From assembly GCA_963920665.1 (NCBI GenBank), contig OY987268.1:13642501-13706500 (forward strand): a stretch of 64,000 bases of DNA, read 5' to 3'. Made by a program: the position numbers and the translations under genes. Shown piece by piece: positions 20,436 to 33,500 of this stretch (its first letter is position 1; each line of letters opens with the position of its first letter). A model generated the notes under the pieces. The model did not search any database. It was given only the letters and a program-made list of their open reading frames with translations, and had not been told where the DNA came from. Source of the stretch: Straminergon stramineum (taxonomy: Eukaryota > Streptophyta > Bryopsida > Hypnales > Calliergonaceae).

Positions 20436-23171
20436 GTACAGTAGGTCTTCTTCTCTACTTTGATTTTGTAATACAAGAGTCAATCTTAATGCTAGTTGTT
20501 GATGCATCACCAAATTGAAGTCCTTTTATGTATGTTGTGAAGTTGATATATTGTACCATTGGGTTTGATTTGATATGTGTTGTGAAATAGTTTAATTTTC
20601 AAATTTAGAATGTACTAAACTTCATTCAAAATTTATGGAAATTTTAAGGGAAATCACCAATTTTGAGGTTTGTAGTTCACAAAGTTAATGTAGACAAATT
20701 TTCTTTGTTTTTTTGAATTTGGTAGTATAAGTTTTTCAAGTTTTGGACAATTGGACATGCTTGAAAACTCACCTAATTATTTATACAATTTACCTAGATG
20801 AAAGATAAATATTTCTTCAACTATTAGAACATCTCATAGTTTAGAATTTCACTCATGTTAGAATTTTGAAAATTCACAATCAACCTATCAATTCATATAG
20901 CCTTAGAAAACAATCCAAAAATCTGAAATTTTGTAATTGCCCTTTTTCAAATGTAAGTGCTACCATCGGACAAATTGTAGGATCTGTTGCATATGTTTAA
21001 TTAAAATTCCACAAATTAATTCCCTAAAGATTTGGATGTTTTGATGCAAAGATGGAAAGTTTTAGTCACTCATCGAGACGGTTGACTATTGTAAACCCTT
21101 AAGTTGGCTTCAAAGAATTTTCACATTACAATTTTTTTTTTAATTACAAAAATAAGATTACTATTTATCAAAATGAAATTCAGAAATTTTCAAAAACTAT
21201 AGCTAAATAATAAATATAATACCACATAACTTGCCATTATATATGACTTATTAAATATGCATGTAGAAACAAAAATTGTGAAGCATTCTCACAAAACATA
21301 ATTCATAAATTCCATCTTTGTATATTATACTATTTGACAAATTACACACATATGGTCCACCATGCATAAAAAAGTATGAGAAATACCACAAGAATGATTT
21401 TATATCAACATACTAATAGTCCATAGAAAAACAATCTTCTAAGGCAAATTTGTTTCTTATTCACAATTACATACACTAGCTCACTATGGTCTTAATTCAT
21501 TAAATTTTTAATTCTTTATAATTCAATGTATAATCTTCTTAGAATTGAAAATATGGAAAATAAATAAAATAAAATAAAAATATTTCTTGAATTGTATACT
21601 AGTTACTATTTTTTTTTCCTATTAATATAGTTTGCTAAATCATGTAGAGCTTCTTTAATTTGTCTTGTATAGATATGGAGACAATCACTCTTAACCACTT
21701 AGACACTACACATTAATCTACTCCATAAACTAAATTGCACCCTTGTTTAATTGGGCTCCTTTTATTTTTACAAATTAAGATGACATTCTATTTGCAATGG
21801 ACTTCACTATTTCACTTTTTTTTTAAATGCATTGTTTAGGAGAGATACACAATCATATATAAAATAATTTACAATTCAAATAATTATTCTTCCATATATA
21901 TTAATAAATTTGGAGTGATTGGAATCGTGGGGGGTAGTGAGTGGTTGGAGTAGCAACATACGTGCAAACAAATGATAGGGTATGTTAAAAAAAATGGGGG
22001 CTAAAAATTATGAATGGGTTTAGAGTAATATAGGATATTGAAAATGGCATTGGATGTCTTTAATGTACTATAGGGTATGGGATAATAGGTCCCATTAGAA
22101 AATTACATAATGATAGCATGTGAAAAACAAAAACAAAAACAAAACCCCTATAAAATAGTGGTTGTTTGCACCTATATCCTTATTTTTTTAACACATTGAC
22201 CCCCCCATGATTGGAATGAAATTATAGGAACCATATTCTCTTACAATATACTATGCATAATCATACTGAAGGAAAATATCTTATATTAGCTATTGCAAAT
22301 GTAACTCTTGGAAAAACCAAGATCACAATTGAGGAGATTTCTTAAACAAGAATGGTCATGACATGAGTATAAAACAGAAACTACAGCAAGAGATGTGGAG
22401 AAATTAGATAAGTAAGGGCCTAAACAAGAATAGGTACAACTAGTGTTGATTAGAATGAGGAACAATTTCCTTTGACTCTCTATGTATACTATTTGATTTG
22501 CTAGCCTAGCCTAGCCTACTTTGAACTCAAGATACTTTAACGCAATCACTTTAGTCTTGAGTTACTTGGCTTGTATTCCAAGGAACCTAAAGGCCGTACT
22601 TGTTGTTGCTCAAGGCACCACTATTACATTTTAAAACCTCCTACAAACCTCCTGCATTATGTTGAGATGGTGATCTTTGATTGATGACTCTTTGGAGGTT
22701 GATATTGGGGTGTAAACATGACATGTCCATGACATCCTCAAGAGGGATAAAATAAGTACATGAAAATGGAATCTATTTAATTTATAATCCGCCACTATGC
22801 CTATTTTTAATCTCAAATTTGAATCATAGTGTGGGTTATTTAATCCCTCAAAGGATACATTCACAACAAGTGGGACATGTAAAATTCAAGAGGTCTAAAA
22901 TTTAAACACAAAGAATTTGCACCAAAAGAGGCAAATCTTCACCTCTAATCTTGTAGGAAGGGTAGGATCATTTTGTTCTTTGCTTGTCCTTTGAAGGTTA
23001 TATTTCCCTGTTTTATGTAAATGAACTTTCAAATGTAGTGGGGAATATTTAATAATGTTACACAAGTTATATTCCTAACAATTCAAAGCTACAATTACCA
23101 TAGTTGAACATTAAGTTTATTACATCGAAGACAAATTATTAGAAAAATTTAGAAAATAGAAATTCACTCCA
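20436..23171. other. AT-rich gene-free stretch
   Basis: No ORF with domain character, RNA gene or well-bounded element was found. Simple low-complexity runs are common (poly-A/T, AAAAC repeats near 22125, TAGCC repeats near 22500). Confidence 0.45.
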
Positions 23172-23401
23172 TTAACCCTTGAACACCAAGCTAGTGACCG
23201 TGAAAATCAAGCATTTTGGAACCGTGTGGCATCATTTACTTTTAAAAAATAAAAAATAATCATTGGGAGTCAAACTATTGTTGAAGATCTTCCTTTTTCA
23301 CCCCTAATTCCGAAGATGAATAGTTGCACTTCTGTCCTATACAAGAGAATTCCTTGTCATTCATTGAACGAGAAACGTCCGCCTCGATGTTTAGGGGTTA
23401 A
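23172..23401. mobile_element. TTAA-bounded MITE, 230-bp family
   Basis: Begins TTAACCCTTGAACACC and ends GATGTTTAGGGGTTAA. The interior has GGGAGTCAAACTA, GATGAATAGTTGCA and GAGAATTCCTTGTCATTCAT, all found in the same order at 49998-50227, 59965-60193 and 61854-62085. Confidence 0.8.
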
Positions 23402-24257
23402 ATATTCCTTAAAATCCTTCTTTTCCTATTTGATTTTTTTTTTCAAATGTAAATTTTTCCAAAAGTTAAACTCCTATTTTCTAGAAAGATTTTTGAAGAA
23501 CTTCCTAACTTGATAGCCCCACTTCTCATCAGTGGATGTACCATCAATGTCAAGATATGCGCCCCCTGGGGCAAATGTACCCCCACGAATGATTTTCCAA
23601 AATCATCCCTGTAGGTTTCTTCATCAAGCATCTACATTTTCATTGATTTCCCTTCACAAAGATCTTACTATTCTGTACATGTCTATTCCCGCGGGGTTAG
23701 TTATATGAACCGCAAGACTGCTTCCGAGAGATTGCACGACTCTCTACTACGGTCATAGATGTTTAGTATGTACATTTCATGAATGCGGTAGGAGTCGGTT
23801 CGAGGATTTCAAGGCGCCGGAGTCGACACGAGGAGGGGAGTTGGCACCGCCCTCGGGAAGAACATCCTTCGCCATAGCCGCTGAGGTTGCTTGCTCCTCT
23901 CGACAGGCTCCGGCGAGCTCGTGTCGCCAGGAGGCCTTTCCAGCGTTGAACGATTGTGCGCACAATTTTGCGAGCGTTTCATCAGTCTCTTCTTTTCGCA
24001 GAATCGTGGATTGTTGCGGTCGCCATGGTCGAATGGTCTCGTTGCTTTCTATGGTCGTGAAATGTGTTGGCCGTGATGTCTTTCCGCCGGGTTTGGTCGA
24101 GATGTGGTGAGCGCTTGTTTGGCGGTGGAAGATTTTGAGGTTATGATTCGGATTTCAGGATAATTGGTTGAAGAAGAAGAGGCTTTGGTTTCGTGAAGGC
24201 AGAAAGAGAGAGTAGGAGTCTAAATTTTATTTTCATACGAGGCTTTGGTTGTTGGCG
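23402..24257 (+). promoter_or_regulatory. Upstream region and probable 5'UTR of the BAH-PHD gene
   Basis: GC content rises sharply from about 23770, as at the other gene starts in this window, which suggests a promoter and 5'UTR. Overlapping short ORFs on both strands look like by-products of GC-rich leader sequence. Confidence 0.4.
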
Positions 24258-27167
24258 ATGGCGAAGTCGAAAGGTGCCAAGAAAACTCTGGACTCGTATA
24301 CTGTGAAAGGCACTCACAAGGTCGTGAAAGGTGAGTTTGGGGGAAAAAAAGCCTAATCTTCTTGACGTCGGTTTTTTGAAGTTTTCAGTTCGATACGCAA
24401 TGAAATACATTGCAATTGCAGTATTGTACGTGATCCTGATGAAAGGCTTCGCGTGTTGGCGAATTCGCAAGATCATTGATTGACAAGAAACTTCAAAATC
24501 TTCTTTTCTCGTACAGTGTAATCTCTGCCTTTTTGTCGTTGAATGCATTTCTAGAGGGCAATAATGCCGGACTGGAAAACAAGAAGTAGGAGAAAATGAC
24601 CTGGGACAATTGAGGAGTTGATAATTGAGAGTTTGTATTCTGAGGAGCGTCATGGAATCTGGTGATGCAGTCTGATAGGGTGAGACTCGCATCTAGTAAA
24701 TTTACATTGATGAGGCGAGCTTCACGATTACGCAGGCGTATTTAGAACTTAGCGAGGTTACATTTCTTGAAAAATATCTCACAAGAATCTTCTGCATTCT
24801 TGGAGCCTGACGCATCGAAATGGAAGTTAATAATTTCGAGGAGCTACTTTGATGGCTTCACTCTGACCACATTATATACTCATGCCAAGAAACGCCGGTT
24901 GCCTCTAAAGAAACAACATTTTTCAATTTATGTTTAAATCTTGAAGCTTTCGGAGAAGCGTTGAAAATTTGAATTTTAGGTTGTTCAGGTCTGCATCTGA
25001 AGTTTATTTTCCTGCATGCCCTAATTTTCATCACGCAGATGAATACTCTACCATCGGTGTTCAACGCTATTGAGTTTCGAAGTCTGTGAAAGCGTCTAGT
25101 TTACAGCAAGCTTCAGATCTCAGTGGCGAGAGCTTTCTTTGATCTTTTATTGAAATTTGCATTACCCATGCGTTTACAACAAGGATGTCATATCAAGAGT
25201 TGTTAGAATTTGGAGATAAGTCGTACGATTTTTAGACTTGTGACATCTACGGTGTAAATCGAACCAATAAGCGACCAATGCAGCTGATAGCGTGACAGTT
25301 CCTGCGAAGCTCTAGGATTGGTTCTTGATCTTAAATATTAACAATATTTTGGATGGAACCGTGCTTTTTCGAGGTCGAGTAGTTTAGGCATGTACTCAAT
25401 ATGGGGAGGGAACTAAACTGAGTATCGTATATTATGTGAGTGAGCCTACTGTTCTTTTGACAATATCCGATGTAGTTTACGTAATGTCATTTGACTTTAT
25501 TTGCTGTGGTATTTACAGTTGGAGATTGTGTCTTGATGCGGGGGCAAGATTCTGATAAGCCACCCTACGTTGCCAAGATAGAGAAGATCGAAGCTGACAA
25601 TAGAAACAATACTAAAGTACGAGTTCGATGGTATTATCGCCCTGAAGAATCCATGGGAGGGAGACGGCAATTCCATGGTTCTAAAGAGCTTTTCTTGTCT
25701 GATCACTACGATATTCAAAGCGCGGACACAATAGAGGGAAAATGCATTGTGCACACCTTCAAAAATTACACCAAGCTGGAGAGTGTTGGTTCTGAAGACT
25801 ACTTCTGTCGCTTTGAATATAAGGCTTCCACTGGTGGATTCACTCCTGATCGAGTGGCTGTGTACGTGATCTTTCACTCAAACTATTTGTATTTCTGGCA
25901 GCATGGCTGTTGGACGAGATTTGGAACTGACCATGCATCAGACTAGTCAGCATTAGCGATACAAGACTGTGAATTAGACATAGATTTTTGCGCGGCGGTT
26001 GTTTGAAGTGCATGCGTTTGCACCTCACGTGAATTTTACTGTGCATCTGACTTGAAGCGTTCCACTAACTTAACATTCATTTTGTCGAGTGTGGTCCTGC
26101 ATTTGAGTGCTTACTTGTAACGTTAAAACTGACAGATTTGATGTTCTTTGACGATTTTATGTAGGTATTGTAAATGTGAGATGCCTTACAATCCCGATGA
26201 TTTGATGGTTCAATGTGAGAATTGCAAGGATTGGTAAGATCATGACTTCTCATCCTTAACTCCAAGTTCTAGGTAGTTTCTTCCAAGTTCTAAGATAACA
26301 ACTCACTGTTTACTTTACGAAACAATTGATAGACTCTGGGTCTTCAATGCCTTTTGGAAGCATTGTTCAAAGGTTCAACCAGATTTGTATTTTGGTGACT
26401 CTTACAAAGTCAGAAATGGTCCAAAGTGGTTTACGTTCTTAAACCATATATTTTCTTATCAATTTCTCCTCATCACCCTCTTTATGCTTTATGAAATTCT
26501 TGAACCAAAGTCGAGTTGTTGGCTACTACTGCTTGTCGCGAGGATGAAGTGTCTTTTTAGACTAACTTGAAGAAAATATCCGTAATTTATTAGATATATG
26601 CTAGTCTAAGTTTTATTTCCATTTTTGGGTACAGGTTTCACCCTTCTTGCATGAGCTTCACACCAGATCAGGTGAAGAGGATGGAGAAATTTGTCTGTCC
26701 AGATTGTTCCTTGCCCGATGGGGACAGGAAGATGCGCCTTTCTTCTCCTGGTTCTTCACCACCTCCTGATCATTTCAATAAGGTACGCCGCTACTAAAAA
26801 TATGAGGCTAGAATAAAGGTGTTTTGCCAGTTCATGGCAATGGTCAGGTGAGGGCGATGTGTAATTATCAGCTTGTAGTAAAATTGGAGGTTAATCCTTG
26901 AAATTAGGTAGTTATTTCATGATTGGCGGTTTTTACTCACGTCTATTGGAGACTGGACGTCTGTGCTTTCGCTATATTACTCCAATTTGCGATCACAGAA
27001 AATTTATAGTCTTGTAACAAATATGATAATAATCTGTGACTGATTTCGATAGCCAGCGCACAATCACTTTCTCAATCTGCTCCAGGGTAGTTTAAGGTTT
27101 CTTATGGATCCTATCAATTTCTCTGCTTCTTGAGTGGCAGCCCGAGGCCAAGCGGCGGAAGAGGTGA
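24258..27167 (+). CDS. BAH-PHD histone reader, EBS/SHL-like
   Basis: Five exons, 24258-24330, 25519-25861, 26165-26233, 26635-26782 and 27141-27167, join in frame to 219 codons plus TGA; all introns are GT..AG. Residues 25 to about 115 form a BAH domain ([47 protein letters not shown]). A C4HC3 PHD finger follows, with ligands C117, C119, C132, C135, H140, C143, C159 and C162 and the aromatic W138. Arabidopsis EBS and SHL are of similar length (about 230 residues) and read H3K27me3 through BAH and H3K4me2/3 through PHD to repress flowering genes. The last exon adds only PEAKRRKR, a likely nuclear localisation signal. The start ATG opens a Lys-rich N-terminus ending LDSYTVKG, a conserved EBS/SHL block. 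I cannot separate EBS from SHL. Confidence 0.95.
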
Positions 27168-29119
27168 CACACGACCTCATTCATTTATTATACTTTGGTG
27201 TGCTCATGCTGCGGCGCAATTTTGTGTAGAAGGGATGATTCCGAAGAAAACTATGTAGAGGGTCTACAGATTTCGTGCTGAGGAGAAAGGTAAATTATGT
27301 AGGATACTAGGATAGGTAGAAGGAACCTAACATGAGAGGATTGTGGGGGTCTTCTAAGTGAAGGGTTTCAGTCCAGGTTTTTATGGGCCCAATGTTGCAC
27401 TCCAGACTCTCAGCTTGCGGTCCATCTTCAGTGTAGATTAATGTGACTATGAGTGTCCTTCCTCAATAGCACTTCATTACACAGGATTCATGTGGTTCCC
27501 AGAGACTTGAGCTGTGCAGGAGGAGTGATTGATCATGTTCAGTCCAGTATTGAGGGTGTTAGGAAGGGCGGCAATGTTATAATCAACCGCACAATATTGT
27601 GGTCTTGTTAATAGTCTGGATTCGTAAGGATGATCCGATTTTTGTCCTGTTTAAAGATCGTGATGCAGCAGCTTGGGTACTCGTGAACTAGGTAACCGGC
27701 GATGGATTTGAGACGCGAATCTGTTAGGATTCCGATAATAGCGTTGGCCTTGGCCTATTTGTCATGGTGGGATAATTCAAGCAATGTTCATATGGGGTCC
27801 ATTGTGGAATTGGCTTCAAACCAGCTGGCACAGAATCACTTAGTTATCAAGGGGTCTCGTGGAGCAATGAAGTAGCAGTTCCTGTCAGATTAAGGTTCTT
27901 GTGATCTAAGTTTAACTGAAATCCTGCAGTTGAATGAATATGAAGGAAATTAATTAATTAAAGGAGATTGACTTCTCATGACATTTTTGTGTTTTCTTGG
28001 ACTCTTAAAGTAATCAGTGTGCAAAGGTGGGTGAAACGAAGTTGAAGAAAAGGTGTGAAATATTACTGTTATCTGGGAATTATGCAGCAGTATTCACATT
28101 ATGGCACTTACGGTATTTTGAGGTGCCTTGGGTGTGTTGCAAAATAATAGAAACCTCTCACGGATTGACAACTGAAAGAAAGAGATCTAAACATATCATG
28201 ATTGATGAGCTTGGCAAATTGAATAACAAACACTTTTCTTTTACAGAGGACCATGTGAGGATCGATGATTGATGATTTTCATATGATGGTCCATTCAGAT
28301 TCGTTCAAATTTGTTGTCAATAGTTTATGGGTTTCACTTGAATAGGGGTATACAAATGTCAAAGGCTATATAATTTAGGGGTATTCAATAGTGCCTGGTT
28401 GTGAGAGAGACAACAAGCTGACAAGAAGAAATGGGAAGAGTTTAGCAATTGGGATCCGTTGTGCAATGCGGTTATATTCAAGGGCACTGCATTTTGTGCG
28501 ATGAAGTAGATTTATGTATGCATCATCCATGTATGAGATTAGTGATTGATAATTGATTGGGTTTTTTTTGGAGTGGGAACAGAGATAGGAATCAATGAAT
28601 TGTAAGATTAATTTGTTGATTTGGGGCTATACACAAGCACTCAACTCCAAAATTATTGCAATTTATACCAAGAGTTTCTTTCTGCCTAGGTTTGAACAAT
28701 TGATATCTTAAAATGACCCTAAATATGTTGAACCAACTCACAACAAACGTGTATGAAACCTGCACCTTTCCATCTTTAGCAAAGGTATTTTGATTTTATA
28801 ACTGCTATTACCAAATGCCAAGTGAGGATAGCCACCCTCTTTGTGCCACTATATATAGAATGGCATGGTCCTAGTATGGGGGCTTAGAGATGTAGACCTA
28901 CAATTAGGAGGTCGCACCTACTATTCGGAGACTTTAGAAACTTTGACAAACTTTTAAATTGATTTTGGAAGTCCTTCAAACTTCCAAGATAATTTCTACC
29001 AACAAAATAGAGCCAATTCTATGGTGGAGTTCCCTTCAATGTTTGGAATTTTTTGAAGCTCTTTTGGCAAGTTTTTTCTTGCAACTCTACTTGTAGGTTC
29101 ATTGAAGGCCCAATTCTGA
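27168..29119. other. 3' flank of the BAH-PHD gene and gene-free spacer
   Basis: The first few hundred bases probably contain the 3'UTR. An 81-codon ORF at 28027-28272 has no recognisable domain and is not supported as a gene. Confidence 0.4.
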
Positions 29120-29913
29120 CTCATTTGGGCTGAATTTTCAGGGATCATTGCCACCTTAGAGAGTACCTTGCATTTTTTCAAAGAGAGAGGCCTTATCCCT
29201 ATTGAGAAAAATTGTGAGATATGTAAGAGGGAGGATGAAGAGAGGGATTCAAGGCAAGAAAGAGTGATGTGTATAGGTAAAGATGCACAAACAAGGGATG
29301 TAGAGACGTAGAGCTACTTTTTCTCTAAGAAAAGACAGCTTCTTCTCTTCTTCTCTTCCTCTCACCTCTCTTTCTAGAAAATGCTCACTATCACGTACAC
29401 TTGGGGCAAGGGCTACTATTAAGCAAACAACAATGGATTCTTGTACAAACAAGAATACCTTGGTGGATTGGTACAATTTTTGTAGAGCTATTTGCTACAA
29501 AGCCCTGCAATAAGAAGTGAGAAAGATAGGTGGAGTGGACAAGTTAGTAGAGATTGATAAGAACAAGTTTAAAAAGAACTACATTAGAGGAGCAAGAAGA
29601 GATGGACAAAAGGTGTTTGGAGGGGTTGAGAGAGGGATTGTAGGATCCATGTTTTGGGCTATAGTTCCTAACAAAACCAAAGAAACTCTAACTATCCTAT
29701 TATGGGTGCATGTTGAGAGAGGCACAACAATCATAAAGTGATTGTTGGAGGTCATATGACACTACTTGGTTGAATCAATTAAGCTATAAGTATTTCACGA
29801 TGAATCTCTCCCAATTCTTCAAAGATCCTACTAGTGGAGTTCCCACAAATTTTATAGAAAGAACTTGGATGCATGTGAAGAAATCCTTGAAGACTAGCAA
29901 CCCAAACATCTCC
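29120..29913 (+). pseudogene. Decayed Merlin / IS1595 (ISXO2-like) DDE transposase
   Basis: Pieces of one protein appear in order on the plus strand but in shifted frames with stops. (1) 29150-29240: a helix then GLIPIEKNCEICKRE, first half of a zinc ribbon (CxxC). (2) 29270-29304: YR-stop-RCTNKGCR, second half. (3) 29400-29510: NTLVDWYNFCRAIC, then a TAA at 29511. (4) 29517-29738: GGVDKLVEIDKNKF holding the first catalytic Asp, followed by GGVERG. (5) From 29737 in another frame: SDCWRSYD (second Asp), then FIERTWMHVKK (catalytic Glu). This order, ribbon, VEID, SDCW, IE(R/S)TW, is that of ISXO2-like/IS1595 transposases and their eukaryotic Merlin relatives. It is broken by at least two in-frame stops and two frame changes, so it is inactive. 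Terminal repeats were not identified. Confidence 0.8.
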
Positions 29914-30529
29914 TAGAAACCTACATGAGTGAGTTTACATGAAAATGAAAGTTTGTGAATGGAGAAAATAGAGATGCTTTCTTGACTTTTTGTGCTCATT
30001 ACCACCTTGATGTAGATCCCGTGGAAGAGTAGAACCAGTAATGAAAACCTAATTTTTCTCAAATCTCTCCCTGTTTGAAATCTCCCTAATCGCATTCTAG
30101 TTACTTGCTACCCGCCTTTTGTGAAGGGTCCATGATCTGAATCACGAACTCCCACATACTTGGACCGTGCCCAAAGAACCTACACTTGAAACTTTGAAAT
30201 GTACCGCAGCCACAAAGCAGGACAAGAAGCCAGAGGTGGATTCCCTTCCTGCATCTCCTTCCCAACCCCCCAAATCAGAAAGCCTGCGGCAAGCTCATCT
30301 CATATGCCAGCACCCAGCACCCAGCACCCAGCACCACCACCACCACCACAACCTCGGATAAAATACAAATGTGATTAGCAGCTTAAATTATCACAGGAAA
30401 AATCCATAACTGCATCACAGTCTCAGCAACAAAACAACCCAATATGCTACAATTAACATCTACTACCAAGCACCTCCCTCCCTCCTCCTTCGACCTTCAA
30501 CCCTAAATCTTCAACCTCTCCCTTTCCAG
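29914..30529 (-). other. Spacer and probable 3'UTR of the NAL1-like gene
   Basis: The part next to 30530 is probably the 3'UTR of the minus-strand gene. A CAGCACC/CAC microsatellite occupies about 30308-30350. No other gene is seen. Confidence 0.4.
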
Positions 30530-33500
30530 CTACAGCTTGCGAGCTTTGGTGCCCCTGCTGCGTGATTCTTCCTTCTCGCCCCCCAAGCTCCCTTTGGGTG
30601 ATGACAAAGTGTCCAGGCTTGGGCCGTGGACGCTGGTCATCATGGAAGGCCCGGACAACCGCATGCTCAAGTCATCCTCGCCCAAGTCCAGGGCGTGTCG
30701 AGCTTGGTGATGGGGATGGGAATGGGGATGGGGGTGGCCAACGCTGGAAGAGGAGAACAGGTTCATCACTTCTTTCTCGGGCTCTTGACGGGAGGGACCT
30801 GGGGATGAGGAAGGGTGGAGATGTGTTTTTGCAAGGGGGGAGGAGGGGTCGAGCCAGGTGGGGGGAGAAGATTTGGCGGGGGCTCCGAGGCGGCCTTGCA
30901 GCGCGATGGCCTCTGCGAACAGACACACAGACAGACACAAGGGGGGTAAGCCAAAATTTTGAGCCCTACTTGCAACACCATTGCAGCATGAGGACCTCCG
31001 CAAGCAGACACATGGGGGTAACCCTAGACCTTAAACTCTACATGAACACCCTTGCAACACCCTTGCAGCATGACGGCCTCTGGCGACCAGACACATGATG
31101 TTAACACTAAATACCTAAAACTCTAAATCCCAAAACCTTAAAACTTGAACCGATAAACCTTGAAGACTCTGGATTAACAGGTGAAATAATACGGCTGTTT
31201 TGATTTATTCTACTGCAGGAAGTGCAATTTCAATGGGGATAGAATTTATATTCCTAGAGTTGTTCAACAGCATTGCACGTAGCGGTTCCAAACGCAATAT
31301 TCTTGGACAACGAATATCTCCATAGAAACTCCTCAAACCTGATAAAACTATATCTGATCAAAAAATGGCTTTTCGGTCTTTCAGAGGTTAACTATCAGCA
31401 AAATATTTGCACAAAACACCAATATCGGTATCGGTGTCTCCATTGCTTACTATGTCGCAGTACTACAAGTGATACAATCTTCCACAATAGCCCATTGGAC
31501 TTGGACAATGGTTAATGATTTCATGTACAAGTTGTAGAACAGACTTCCAGTAAAATTTAGACTGTTTCAGGAAGTTTTGGTCATCATAAAGAGAGTCTTC
31601 TCCATAATTCTTGGAAAGGTCTCCCTATAGTCACATAGTGGCCTCTCTTTATGTCGTCCTACGACCCATAGGAGACCTCCCTATGAACTATGGGGAAGAT
31701 CCTCCTTATGACAATGTCTAGGAGTTTCTGAAACAATCTAATTTTACTGCTAGGCATGAGAGGGCAAAGTTGCTTCTATTATACATGCTTGTAGAAATCA
31801 GAGACTCAGTGTATCAAAACACAAAAGAAAATCATTGCTGGTTTTGCGCACATAATTTTCCAAACGTGATGTAGGAAAAGAAAAAGATCACGATCAGGGA
31901 TTTGGGTAGCAAATGGAATTCTCGCTGCTAAATTCAAAATAGAAACATGCTGCAGAGATGTAAATTATTGGGAATAAGGGTGGAGACCCTATTTGTGCCA
32001 TGTGACTATTTGTGTTACTTTATGGTCACTATATGTACCAAACAGTACTTGCATTTGAGAGTTTGAAATGTTCGCTACTAATACAAGGTGGCACAAAGAC
32101 GGTGACTTCTAAATTGTGGCACAAATAGGGTCTCCTACCTTACCTTACAATAGGCATCGTAGTGATATTTCTTCCATGTGTTTGCAGTGTGCTAACTAAC
32201 AGCACACAGACTAATTAATTCATAGGTCACGTGATATAATTTTTAAAGGGAAATGGCAACGTACCTTGTAACTCTTTTTCTGTTGTTATGATATCGAGTT
32301 GAAGGATGTCTAGCAAACGACCGAGATCCACCCCACTTGTCCAGTTCTCAGGTCCATGATCCATGCGAAGTTTCAGACGGCCACAATTAGCTGTTCCACC
32401 CCAGATCAGTCCCACCGGTTGCAGTTTTTGTTCATCATTCTCGTCAGTCAGCAAAATCAAGCTGCCGCTGTCCCCTTCCAGATCAAAACTTCTTTTATTT
32501 TCACCGACAATCAGAAAGTCCGTTAAGAAACAGAAACCATTCTCATCATTGTACTCTACAGCATACCCCATAATCACACCCTTGGTACACCCCGAGCTCC
32601 GTCCCACTTTGACCACTTTTCTGCCCACTATGCTTCCTATTTGGGCTTGCAAGTCGACCTTGTAGACTTTGCCGACAGATCCTACTTCTTTGATGGAGGT
32701 CGTCACCTTCGAGAGATCAAAAGTTTCAGAAAAGGGAACAAAGGCTCCATCTGCTCTCACAAAGGTTTCTGTGTGCAAAAAACAAGCCTAAAAAGTCAGT
32801 GTGGAGTGAAGTAAATTGAAAAATCTAGGACTGAAAAATCATTTTGAACAGTACATATCGAGTGCATGTATTGGAAATCCTCATTGTTGATCTTGAAGTA
32901 TGCAAGTTTAGGTAATAGAAGTAGAAAACAAAAGTTTAGAAAAGGGAGAAAAGGGAGATATTGGACCTGGATTAACGCCCGTAAAAATACCATACCACAG
33001 ATCATCTTTCACAAAAGAAGTGGCTCTATTTACAGAACCTAAGGGCAACCCTGGACCTAGATTTGGTGGCAAGGGGTGAAACATCTTCTGACAAGGGAAG
33101 TCCAAATCTACAGCAACATGGCGGTTGGTGATGAAGCCAAGTTCACGTAGACCAATTTGGCTCTGAACTAAGGCTCCAAGAGTACCATAGGTCTCCTGAC
33201 TCGCCACCTGTAAAAATTAACGTAAAATAAAACAAAATTTGAGAGCCAAAAAAAAAAGTTGCACATGATGACCTGAAAGTGAACGGGCTACCATGTGAGA
33301 GTGCACAATCATTAACAAGGATGTTATGTAAAACAACCACTAGAAAGTCAATAATATTTTATCAGTTAGCTCATCCGAGAGACCCACAGCTGATCTGGAC
33401 ACAAAGCATTCCTCAAGGACTCCCAATGCCTCCACCACTCACTGAAATATATTATCTTAAACCCTAAGTGTCCAAGCTAAAAGAAGAAAGTCCACGTTGG

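Noticed and set aside
24141..24692. 183-codon minus ORF overlapping exon 1 of the BAH-PHD gene
   Set aside because: It is antisense to a well-supported exon and intron, and the protein has no domain character.
30562..31098. 178-codon plus ORF opposite the last NAL1-like exon
   Set aside because: It is the complement of a GC-rich exon whose minus-strand frame continues the NAL1-like protein through a good splice site.
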